A stretch of DNA of 64,000 bases from Peribacillus sp044761665 (lineage in GTDB: Bacteria; Bacillota; Bacilli; Bacillales; DSM-1321): NCBI RefSeq assembly GCF_044761665.1, contig NZ_JBIWCW010000018.1, forward strand, positions 5,676-69,675. Direction: 5' to 3'. The notes below the pieces were generated by a model. The model searched no databases, had not been told where the DNA came from, and worked only from the letters and a program-made list of their open reading frames with translations. Position 1 is the first letter of the stretch, and every line of letters begins with the position of its first letter. Both the position numbers and the translations under genes were made by a program. Of the stretch, positions 27,078 through 35,146 are shown piece by piece.

Positions 27078-27965
27078 TTACCACCCACGCTCCTGCATTC
27101 TCTCAGCTGGGGCTAACTTAGAAATATCTATTCCTTTCATGGCGCTTCCCAATTCTTTTGACAGTTTTCCTATCAATTCATAATCGGTAAAATATGTAGT
27201 TGCTTGTACGATGGCCGCTGCGAATTTTTCGGGATTCTCTGATTTGAAAATACCTGAACCGACAAATACACCATCTGCTCCAAGTTCCATCATCAGTGCG
27301 GCATCAGCCGGAGTCGCGATGCCACCTGCGGCGAAGTTGACTACAGGCAATTTACCAGTCCTCCTGATTTCTTTAAGAACATCATAAGGAGCACCAATAT
27401 TTTTTGCTTCAGTCATTAATTCATCCTCACTCATCATACTCACTTTTCGAATTTGCGACTGAACTTTCCTCATATGCCGGACAGCTTCGACAATATTCCC
27501 AGTTCCAGGTTCCCCCTTAGTTCGAAGCATGGAAGCCCCTTCTCCGATACGTCGGCTAGCTTCACCTAAATCGCGGCAACCACATACAAAAGGTACCGTA
27601 TAATCGCTTTTCAATATATGGTATTCATCATCGGCCGGAGTCAGTACTTCACTTTCATCGATATAATCCACCCCCATCGATTCTAAAATCCTTGCTTCAA
27701 CTATATGGCCAATTCTTGCTTTAGCCATGACAGGTATGGATACGGCATCCAAAACCTCCTCAACGATTCTCGGATCGGCCATCCTTGCCACTCCTCCTGC
27801 TGCACGAATATCGGATGGTACCCTCTCAAGGGCCATAACAGCGACAGCTCCTGCTGCTTCGGCAATTCTTGCTTGCTCTGCATTCACGACATCCATAATG
27901 ACTCCACCCTTTTGCATTTGTGCCATTCCTCTTTTAACAGTGTCGGTTCCTACTAACTTTTCCAT
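27078..27965 (-). CDS. pdxS: Pyridoxal 5'-phosphate synthase lyase subunit
   Basis: A 295-residue (beta/alpha)8-barrel enzyme that makes PLP from ribose-5-phosphate, glyceraldehyde-3-phosphate and ammonia. The active Lys is in IPVMAKARIGH and the second Lys in the FVCGCRDLGEA to GASMLRTKGEPGTGN stretch. It is among the most conserved proteins in the window. GGGGGAAGAACA precedes the ATG. It is divergent from the MocR-type gene at 28097, which is likely its regulator. Confidence 0.97.
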   Translation of the reverse strand: MEKLVGTDTVKRGMAQMQKGGVIMDVVNAEQARIAEAAGAVAVMALERVPSDIRAAGGVARMADPRIVEEVLDAVSIPVMAKARIGHIVEARILESMGVDYIDESEVLTPADDEYHILKSDYTVPFVCGCRDLGEASRRIGEGASMLRTKGEPGTGNIVEAVRHMRKVQSQIRKVSMMSEDELMTEAKNIGAPYDVLKEIRRTGKLPVVNFAAGGIATPADAALMMELGADGVFVGSGIFKSENPEKFAAAIVQATTYFTDYELIGKLSKELGSAMKGIDISKLAPAERMQERGW

Positions 27966-28096
27966 TGTTCTTCCCCCTTATATTTGCATTTTTTTGATTT
28001 GTTTATTAGTATAAGAAAGAATTGACCACATTGAAAGTATCAGTTTTTCAAAAAACTATAGGGTCAGAAGTCAATCACGAATAAAGGCGGAAGAAA

Positions 28097-29494
28097 ATGA
28101 ATATGCTAGCATGCAACTTAAATCGCATGGGCGAAGAACCATTATATGAACAGTTATATTTACATATAAAAAAAGAAGTCATCGAAGGACGGCTTCCCTT
28201 TGGTACAAAGCTCCCTTCAAAAAGAAAATTGGCGGAGTTTCTCCAAATCAGTCAAAACACAGTCGAAGCCGCTTATGAACAGTTATCTGCTGAAGGCTAT
28301 GTTGAGGTCATCGCAAGAAAAGGATATTACATTCAAACATCAGAGGATTTAGAATATACACAACCGTTGAATGTTCCTGAAACAAAGACAGTTAATAACG
28401 TCATGGATTTCCTGTATCATTTTCACCCCAGCCAGATTGACACAGAAAATTTCCCGTTTGAAAAATGGCGTAAATATATAAAAAACAATATAGACAAATC
28501 TCATCAAGAGCTTCTTTTACTTGGAGATCCGCAAGGGGAGTATGAGTTACGGTGCGAAATAGCACACTACCTGTACCACTCACGCGGTGTCCAATGTGCG
28601 CCGGATCAAATCATCATAGGCGCTGGTCTGGAGATTTTACTGCAACAACTAATTCTTCTTTTTGATAAAAAAACTGTTTATGGCGTTGAGGATCCTGGAT
28701 ACCATTTAATATTACGGATTTTGAAAAGCTATCCAAATGATGTGTATCCTTTGGATGTAGACGAAGAAGGCGTGAGGGTCGACCCGATTGAGCAATCCAA
28801 TATTGATGTCCTTTATGCAACCCCCTCACATCATTTCCCATATGGCACCGTTTTGTCAGTTAACCGGCGAACACGATTGTTAAACTGGGCACAAGGGGCA
28901 GAAAACCGTTATATCATCGAAGACGATTATGATAGTGAATTCCGTTATAGCGGTAAAACGATCCCGTCTCTACAAAGTTTGGATGCAGGAGATAAAGTGA
29001 TTTATTTAGGATCATTTTCCAAATCATTGATTCCGTCTATCCGGATAAGCTATATGGTCTTGCCTCCTCCATTACTAGAGAGACATAAAAACGAATTATC
29101 TTTTTACCATTCAACTGTCTCCCGTATCGACCAGCATGCATTGACGCAGTTCATGAGAGAAGGAGATTTTGAAAAACATTTGAACCGAATGAGAAAAGTT
29201 TATCGTCGAAAATTGGAAAAGGTCATTGATCTGTTTAAACCTTATCATCGGCAGATTTCCATTATTGGTGAACGATCAGGACTTCACATCGTTCTCATCG
29301 TAAAAAACGGAATGAAAGAAGAGAAGCTTATCCAAAGAGCTTCAGATGCCCATCTTAAAATTTACGGATTGTCCTCCTATAGTATTCAAAACAAGGACGA
29401 TAATCCCCCCAAAATCATTCTTGGTTTTGCAGGAATTCCTGAGACAAAATTGGAAAACGCAATTCATTCTTTGCTGCACTCTTGGGGTTTCTGA
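28097..29494 (+). CDS. pdxR: MocR/GntR-family regulator with aminotransferase domain (PdxR-like)
   Basis: A 465-residue regulator. An N-terminal GntR winged helix (LYEQLYLHIKKEVIEG, LPSKRKLAEFLQISQNTVEAA) is followed by a type I aminotransferase-fold domain from about residue 110; the PLP-binding Lys sits in GSFSKSLIPSIRISY. Such MocR proteins sense PLP. A copy divergent from pdxST is the hallmark of PdxR, which activates pdxST when PLP is low and represses itself. B. subtilis lacks this control. AAGGCGG precedes the ATG; the 131-base divergent space should hold the operators. Confidence 0.88.
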   Translation: MNMLACNLNRMGEEPLYEQLYLHIKKEVIEGRLPFGTKLPSKRKLAEFLQISQNTVEAAYEQLSAEGYVEVIARKGYYIQTSEDLEYTQPLNVPETKTVNNVMDFLYHFHPSQIDTENFPFEKWRKYIKNNIDKSHQELLLLGDPQGEYELRCEIAHYLYHSRGVQCAPDQIIIGAGLEILLQQLILLFDKKTVYGVEDPGYHLILRILKSYPNDVYPLDVDEEGVRVDPIEQSNIDVLYATPSHHFPYGTVLSVNRRTRLLNWAQGAENRYIIEDDYDSEFRYSGKTIPSLQSLDAGDKVIYLGSFSKSLIPSIRISYMVLPPPLLERHKNELSFYHSTVSRIDQHALTQFMREGDFEKHLNRMRKVYRRKLEKVIDLFKPYHRQISIIGERSGLHIVLIVKNGMKEEKLIQRASDAHLKIYGLSSYSIQNKDDNPPKIILGFAGIPETKLENAIHSLLHSWGF

Positions 29495-29539
29495 ATCAAA
29501 AAAGAAGTTCAGTAAGATTCTGAACTTCTTTTTTGATTC
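29493..29539. terminator. Bidirectional terminator between pdxR and dsdA
   Basis: A 20-base-pair perfect stem (GAATCAAAAAAGAAGTTCAG arm) with a 7-base loop. A and T tracts within the stem provide a U run on either strand. It serves the convergent genes on both sides. Confidence 0.95.
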
Positions 29540-29544
29540 TACAT

Positions 29545-30873
29545 CTAAGATAAGTATGTATCCATCATTTCTTTCGGAACCATACTTCCCCCTGTAGCCC
29601 ACACGATGTGCGTTGCTTGATTCAGCTTCCCTGTCAGTTCTTCCTCTCGAATATATCTTTCTCCCTCTTCGCTTCGGAACATCTGGACCGGTCCATATAC
29701 ACCTGCCAGTGCAGAAGGCTCCAGGTAATAATTTTCAGTTTGGGCCAACTTTCGAAGTAACTCAAACAATTTTCCATCTTCAATCGTGTAACTTCCACTC
29801 AACATGGATGTCATCATTTCCGATACTAACTTGGAGGGCCTTCCGACTGCGAGTCCATCCGCTTCTGTTTTATTATCCACTCCGAAGTCTTGCACGGAGA
29901 CTTTTTCATGAAGCCCTGTTGCTAATCCAAGTGTCATACATGGTGAATGTGTTGGCTCTGCAAAGAAACAATGGACATTTTTTTGAAAGGCCAATTTAAG
30001 CCCATATGTAATCCCGCCAGGACCACCACCCACTCCACATGGCAAATACACGAACAGTGGATGATTTTCGTCAACTAAAATCGATCTTTCTTTCAACTGT
30101 TCTTTCAATCGTGATGCTGCCGTTGCATAACCAAATAGCAAGTCAACTGAATTTTCATCATCAATAAAATGACATCGGGGATCAAGTGAAGCCTGATTCC
30201 GTCCCTCCTCAACTGCTTTGCTGTAGTCCTCTTCATATTGTTTTACGATGACGCCGATGGACGTCAGTTTATCCTTTTTCCACTGTTTGGCGTCGGCTGA
30301 CATATGGACAGTCACCTTAAATCCAAGGCGTGCACTAATGATTCCAATGCTTAATCCTAGATTTCCTGTTGACCCCACCGCAATGGAGTAGTTTGAAAAA
30401 AGCTCTTTGTAATCATCACTCGCTAGCAATTCGTAGTCATCAGATTCCTTGAACCCCCTTTCCTTCATCGCTATCTCTTCCGCTCTTTTCAATACTTCAT
30501 AAATTCCTCCCCGGGCTTTGATGGAACCGGAAATCGGTAAGTGACTGTCACACTTAAGCATAAGTTTTCCTGGAATCGCTAGATTATAAGACTTTTCTAA
30601 TTCACGCTTCATGGAATATATTTCCACTAGTGGAGACTCAATGATTCCTTCCATTGGTTTTGTTTCTGGAAATGCTTTGGCAATATACGGTGCAAATCTT
30701 TCTAACCTTTCTTCGGCTTCCTTCACTTTTGTTGGTTGAACAATAGGATTACTATAACTGTTTTTGTATTTAGGATTTAGCCAAAATGTCTCTTCCGTGT
30801 CCATAATTCGTTTAAGTAAGGGGTTCTCTTGCCATTCTTCTTTTGTCAGTCCCGCAATTTTTTGTTCTTGCAT
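29545..30873 (-). CDS. dsdA: D-serine ammonia-lyase (D-serine dehydratase)
   Basis: A 442-residue PLP enzyme converting D-serine to pyruvate and ammonia. The family start (GLTKEEWQENPLLKRI...ETFWLNPKY) is distinctive. The PLP Lys is in ISGSIKARGGIYEVL, and the phosphate-binding Gly loop in LPCGVGGGPGGITYGL. It clears D-serine, which is toxic or available from peptidoglycan and the environment. TGGAGGAACGGAT precedes the ATG. It follows the PabBC gene by 41 bases and may be read from the same message. Confidence 0.94.
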   Translation of the reverse strand: MQEQKIAGLTKEEWQENPLLKRIMDTEETFWLNPKYKNSYSNPIVQPTKVKEAEERLERFAPYIAKAFPETKPMEGIIESPLVEIYSMKRELEKSYNLAIPGKLMLKCDSHLPISGSIKARGGIYEVLKRAEEIAMKERGFKESDDYELLASDDYKELFSNYSIAVGSTGNLGLSIGIISARLGFKVTVHMSADAKQWKKDKLTSIGVIVKQYEEDYSKAVEEGRNQASLDPRCHFIDDENSVDLLFGYATAASRLKEQLKERSILVDENHPLFVYLPCGVGGGPGGITYGLKLAFQKNVHCFFAEPTHSPCMTLGLATGLHEKVSVQDFGVDNKTEADGLAVGRPSKLVSEMMTSMLSGSYTIEDGKLFELLRKLAQTENYYLEPSALAGVYGPVQMFRSEEGERYIREEELTGKLNQATHIVWATGGSMVPKEMMDTYLS

Positions 30874-30914
30874 ATCCGTTCCTCCAAGTCATAAGTATTG
30901 GTAAGCTAGAATTT

Positions 30915-32663
30915 TTATTGATATGTAAGGTTAACTTTTACCCTTCCTCTTACACTATTAATGAACCAAACTTCTTCGGCTGTATACATTTCAACCTTTT
31001 TTATTTTTCTTTCCTGAACCTCATTCCTCTTTAAAAGATCTTGACGATAAGTACCTGCAAGTAAACCAGATTCCAAAGGAGGGGTGAAGAGCTCCCCATT
31101 AATCTTCACTAGGACGTTCCCGTTCGTGAACTCAGTGATATCCCCTTTTTCATTCCAGAGTAATACGTCATCAAAAACAGGATGCCTTCTTTTAAACTGG
31201 TCATAAACGTCTCGATTAGTAGTCTTATGATGAAGAAATGGATTTTGACTATTAACAAAACTTTCTGCCACGATAACAGAAAGTTCCGGATTCAACCCAT
31301 CAATTACTTGCCCGGAAACTTTAATCTCACCTTTTTCCGAAACAAGGACCCGAACCTTTTCTAAAGTGTCAGAATGTAAGGATGCGTATTCATTGAGTTT
31401 ATTTCTAAGTGCTTTATCCGAGAGCAGAAAATCAAAATAATCAGCAGACTGTACCATTCTTTCAATGTGCCCCTCCAATAAGAAATACTTACCATTTTCC
31501 AACCTGAGTGCCTCTAAAAGCTGATAGAGTGGACGCTCTTCTGCTAATAGTTTTGCTTTCAAAAAAGCTTCATCATATTCTTCGGATGGGGCTGAATCCC
31601 ATGTGATTCCACCTCCCACACCATATTCGGCCTGATTGGTTTCCTTATCAATCGCCACCGTTCGTATTGGTACATTGAAAACAGCCTCACGATTCGGAGT
31701 GATATATCCAATGGCACCACAATACACTTCACGTGGCGAACTTTCGAGTTCAGAGATGATTTCCATCGTCTTAATTTTCGGTGCACCCGTTATCGATCCA
31801 CATGGAAAAAGAGCTCGAAATAGATCAATGATAGTTGTTTCCGGCTTTGTCTTTGCAGTGACTGTGGAAGTCATTTGCCAAACGGTCGGGTATTTTTCAA
31901 TTTCCTTAAGCTTTGGTACCTTTATCGTCCCTGGCTCAGACACCATTCCCATGTCATTTCTAAGTAGATCGACAATCATCAAATTTTCAGCCTGATTTTT
32001 TTCAGAGTTTACTAACCAACGGGCATTTTCCATATCTTTTTCACTATTCCCGCCACGCTTTACTGTCCCCTTCATAGGACGAGTGACTAATTGTCCCCCT
32101 TCCCAACGAAAGAATAATTCTGGAGAAGCTGAAAGAATCCTGTATCTCCCTAGATTCAAATATGCGCTATAGTTCGAACGTTGGGCCATCCATAGGCGAT
32201 TATAAAAGGCAAGGTCATCCCCATCGAACTTTGATCGTAACCGCATGGTGTAATTTACCTGATAGCTGTTTCCCTTCTCTATCTCTTCTTTAATCGTTTG
32301 AAAACCCTTATTATATGATTCGGAGTCCGTTTCAGATTCCCAATCCGATACCTGAAAGGAATTCAACGATTCTTCGATGAATTCCTCCGATTTTTCAAAA
32401 ATCCCGAACCATACTAATGGCATTTTTGCTCCATCTTTTACTTTAAAGCTTTTATCAAAGGCCGGTGCCGCTTCATAAGAAACATAACCTGCTGCATAAA
32501 AGCCCTCGTCAATCGCCTTCTGCACTTTTTCAAATGCAGGTAAAACTTCTTCAAGGAAATGGGCTATTACAACTTCTTTCGGATCATTGAAGTACATTGG
32601 TTTAATCTTTCCATGCCCGTCTGTAAAATGAAATAATAATGATAATGGAACTTCCTGATTCAT
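30915..32663 (-). CDS. pabB: Fused aminodeoxychorismate synthase component I and aminodeoxychorismate lyase
   Basis: A 582-residue fusion. Residues 1 to about 400 form the chorismate-binding domain, with GGQLVTRPMKGTVKRG, the metal/chorismate motif FPCGSITGAPKIKTMEI and YGVGGGITWDS. The last 165 residues are a fold-type IV PLP lyase like PabC (LLEALRLENGKYFLLEGH). Together they make p-aminobenzoate for folate from chorismate, with glutamine amide nitrogen from a PabA located elsewhere. ATG 32663 has AAGGAGCG upstream. The usual split pabA-pabB-pabC set of B. subtilis is not here, so this could be an additional copy. Confidence 0.88.
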   Translation of the reverse strand: MNQEVPLSLLFHFTDGHGKIKPMYFNDPKEVVIAHFLEEVLPAFEKVQKAIDEGFYAAGYVSYEAAPAFDKSFKVKDGAKMPLVWFGIFEKSEEFIEESLNSFQVSDWESETDSESYNKGFQTIKEEIEKGNSYQVNYTMRLRSKFDGDDLAFYNRLWMAQRSNYSAYLNLGRYRILSASPELFFRWEGGQLVTRPMKGTVKRGGNSEKDMENARWLVNSEKNQAENLMIVDLLRNDMGMVSEPGTIKVPKLKEIEKYPTVWQMTSTVTAKTKPETTIIDLFRALFPCGSITGAPKIKTMEIISELESSPREVYCGAIGYITPNREAVFNVPIRTVAIDKETNQAEYGVGGGITWDSAPSEEYDEAFLKAKLLAEERPLYQLLEALRLENGKYFLLEGHIERMVQSADYFDFLLSDKALRNKLNEYASLHSDTLEKVRVLVSEKGEIKVSGQVIDGLNPELSVIVAESFVNSQNPFLHHKTTNRDVYDQFKRRHPVFDDVLLWNEKGDITEFTNGNVLVKINGELFTPPLESGLLAGTYRQDLLKRNEVQERKIKKVEMYTAEEVWFINSVRGRVKVNLTYQ

Positions 32664-32715
32664 GTAACGCTCCTTCCATTGTATATCGAATATTCGGATA
32701 TTCATCAAAAGTTTT

Positions 32716-32752
32716 AGAAAAGCTTGCAGAAGCAATATCTGCAAGCTTTTCT
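32716..32752 (-). terminator. Terminator after the first LLM oxidoreductase gene
   Basis: A 15-base-pair perfect stem (AGAAAAGCTTGCAGA arm) with a 7-base loop just past the stop of the LLM gene. Confidence 0.85.
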
Positions 32753-32762
32753 ATTCTAACAC

Positions 32763-33794
32763 TTATTTCATTCTAGTGACTTCAGCAACGATTTCATAAG
32801 AACGAAGTCGAGCTTTATGATCATAAATGGCAGAGTTTATAATCATTTCGTCAGCCTGTGTTTCATCAAGAAAAGCCTGTAGCTGTTGCTTCACTTCGTC
32901 GGGATTTCCGATGATTGATGCGTTCAATTGCTTCATGACGATCGCTTTTTCGTATTCGGTCCAGATACCATCCATCGTATCGACTGGTGGTGCCATTTGT
33001 CCAGGAGTGTTTCGGATCAAGTTTAAGAATTGCTGTTGATAAGAGGTCGAAATTTTTTGAGCTTCTTCAGTAGTGTCCGCCGCAAATACATTAATGCCAA
33101 CCATTGCGTACGGTTTATCCAGAACTTCGGATGGTTGAAAATTATTACGATAACGAGCTAAGGCCGGTTTTGTATTTTCGGGTGAAAAATGACTGGCAAA
33201 CGAGAATGGGAGACCAAGTTTGGCCGATAAGGCTGCACTGAATCCGCTTGAACCCAGTAACCAAAGCGGAATATCCTGACCTTCACCCGGTATGGCACGA
33301 ACGCGGTTGTGCTTGGAATCTGGATGTAGATAGCTGCGAAGCTGTGCCAACTGTTCCGGAAAATCCTGCCCGTTGTTACGGACATCTCCACGAAGGGCCA
33401 TGGCAGTATATTGATCGCTTCCCGGCGCTCGGCCCAGACCCAAGTCTATCCTTCCTGGATACATTGCTTCAAGCGTTCCAAACTGTTCTGCAATAACAAG
33501 GGGTGCATGGTTCGGAAGCATGATTCCTCCAGAACCAACACGGATGCTTTCAGTTCTGCCAGCTACATAGCCGATTAGTACTGAAGTCGCTGAACTGGCG
33601 ATTCCTGGCATGCTATGATGCTCCGCTACCCAGAAGCGCTGATAGCCCCATTTCTCCACGTGCTGGGCTAGGTCCACCGTATTTTCAAATGCTGCCGTTA
33701 TCGTACCACCTTTAATAATGGAGGCTAAATCCAAGACGGAGAAAGATATATCACTCAATTTTTTTGTTGATGATTCAGAATTCATATAATCCAC
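32763..33794 (-). CDS. LLM class flavin-dependent oxidoreductase (luciferase-like), copy 1
   Basis: A 343-residue bacterial-luciferase-fold protein. The family pattern is ISFSVLDLASIIKGG at the N terminus, then WGYQRFWVAEHHSMPGIASSATSV and RIDLGLGRAPGSDQYT, which fit the YhbW/LuxA-like group. These enzymes use FMNH2 or F420-type flavin to oxidise or reduce small molecules; the substrate is unknown. Start assignment is weak: GTG at 33794 or ATG nine bases later both lack a good site. A sister gene lies directly upstream, so the two are probably a tandem duplication. Confidence 0.8.
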   Translation of the reverse strand: MDYMNSESSTKKLSDISFSVLDLASIIKGGTITAAFENTVDLAQHVEKWGYQRFWVAEHHSMPGIASSATSVLIGYVAGRTESIRVGSGGIMLPNHAPLVIAEQFGTLEAMYPGRIDLGLGRAPGSDQYTAMALRGDVRNNGQDFPEQLAQLRSYLHPDSKHNRVRAIPGEGQDIPLWLLGSSGFSAALSAKLGLPFSFASHFSPENTKPALARYRNNFQPSEVLDKPYAMVGINVFAADTTEEAQKISTSYQQQFLNLIRNTPGQMAPPVDTMDGIWTEYEKAIVMKQLNASIIGNPDEVKQQLQAFLDETQADEMIINSAIYDHKARLRSYEIVAEVTRMK

Positions 33795-33877
33795 TACTTT
33801 CTATTGGTTATAATTATTGGGACGCACAGTCATCATATAGAAAATTCATGAATATTGCACATGAATTGCTTATCCAC

Positions 33878-34873
33878 TCACCTCAGAAATTCTTTTGCTA
33901 TCAAGCGAAACGAGTTCAAGCGATCTTCCAAGTCATGTGTAATCGTGATTAACATGATTTCATCAGCTTGATATCGCTCTTGTAAATCTAATAGGCGACG
34001 CTTCACTTGAGATGGAGAACCAGTAATCATTTTCCCTTCTATTTTCTCTTTCAAGTCTTTTTCCCTTTCCGTCCATTCATATTGCTTTGCCTCTTGCATA
34101 CTGGGAACTGTTTTTCCTTCCCCTTGTTCACTTTGGATTCTCCATAACGTATTGCTTAAAGCGATTTCCTTCGCTTTTTCCTCATCTTCTGCACAAATTA
34201 CAGCCACTGTTAAAATTGTTTCTGGGGAGGTGAGGGTCCCCTTCGCTTGAAATTGATCACGATAAAGCTGCAAGCTTTTCACTCCGTCTTTTTGACTCAT
34301 AAATTCACCGAATGCATAGGCAACACCATTTTCCGCAGCTAGCTTCGCACTTTTCTCACTTGTCCCCAGAATCCATGGTACCGGTAAAGTCTCAGGAACG
34401 GGAGCCGCCGATATTGTAGAAAACTGGTGACTTTCTGGAAAGTCCCTTCTCAAATAATGCAGTAATTCCTGTACAAGATCCGGCATTTTATAGACATTCT
34501 GCAAATAATTATCTGATAATGCCATGGTTACTTCTGCAGAACCTCCAGGAGCACGTCCAATTCCGAGATCGACTCGCCCAGGAAAAAGCGTAGCCAACAT
34601 GTTAAATGTTTCGGCAACTCGAAACGGCTTATAGTGTGGAAGTAAAACAGCACCAGCCCCAATTCTAATATTCTTCGTTTGGGTGCCAATATAACTGATC
34701 ATTACCTCGGGTGATGAACAAGCCAGACCTGGTAAATCATGGTGTTCTGTCAGCCATATCCTGCTGTATCCCAGTCTATCTGCTTCCTGCGCCAGAAGTA
34801 GTGAGTCATGTAAAGCCTGTTGTGCCGTTTGACCAGATGAAATGGGTGATTGGTCTAGAATGCTTAGCTTCAT
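33878..34873 (-). CDS. LLM class flavin-dependent oxidoreductase (luciferase-like), copy 2
   Basis: A 331-residue protein of the same group as its neighbour: KLSILDQSPISSGQTAQQAL, then LGYSRIWLTEHHDLPGLACSSPEV and RVDLGIGRAPGGSAEVTMAL. Both paralogues keep the EHH and GRAPG motifs. GAAGGAATGTAA precedes the ATG. The two genes are 83 bases apart and likely co-transcribed. The nearby SsuE-like reductase could in principle supply reduced flavin, but it is about 8 kb away, so that is speculation. Confidence 0.82.
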   Translation of the reverse strand: MKLSILDQSPISSGQTAQQALHDSLLLAQEADRLGYSRIWLTEHHDLPGLACSSPEVMISYIGTQTKNIRIGAGAVLLPHYKPFRVAETFNMLATLFPGRVDLGIGRAPGGSAEVTMALSDNYLQNVYKMPDLVQELLHYLRRDFPESHQFSTISAAPVPETLPVPWILGTSEKSAKLAAENGVAYAFGEFMSQKDGVKSLQLYRDQFQAKGTLTSPETILTVAVICAEDEEKAKEIALSNTLWRIQSEQGEGKTVPSMQEAKQYEWTEREKDLKEKIEGKMITGSPSQVKRRLLDLQERYQADEIMLITITHDLEDRLNSFRLIAKEFLR

Positions 34874-35115
34874 TTACATTCCTTCCTTTCAAAACCTTTT
34901 TATTCATAATCGTAAAACATCTATAGGTAAATGTCGCCTAATTAGCTTATAAGTCAGTCAGGCCTCTTAACTAAAATAATAAGATGATGAACAAAACTGG
35001 GAATAGAAGTATAAAATATATTCTAGCGAGGTTATCTATTGGATAATGTTGATGTTTTAAAAATATGGTTATTTCATTTATATTCTAACGAGTTATTCAG
35101 TAAAATATTAAATAA

Positions 35116-35138
35116 AAAGACCCGAATTTCGGATCTTT
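35116..35138 (-). terminator. Terminator of the helicase gene
   Basis: An 11-base-pair stem (AAAGATCCGAA arm with one G-U) and TTTTTATTT on the minus strand, just after the helicase stop. Confidence 0.88.
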
Positions 35139-35146
35139 TTATCGAA

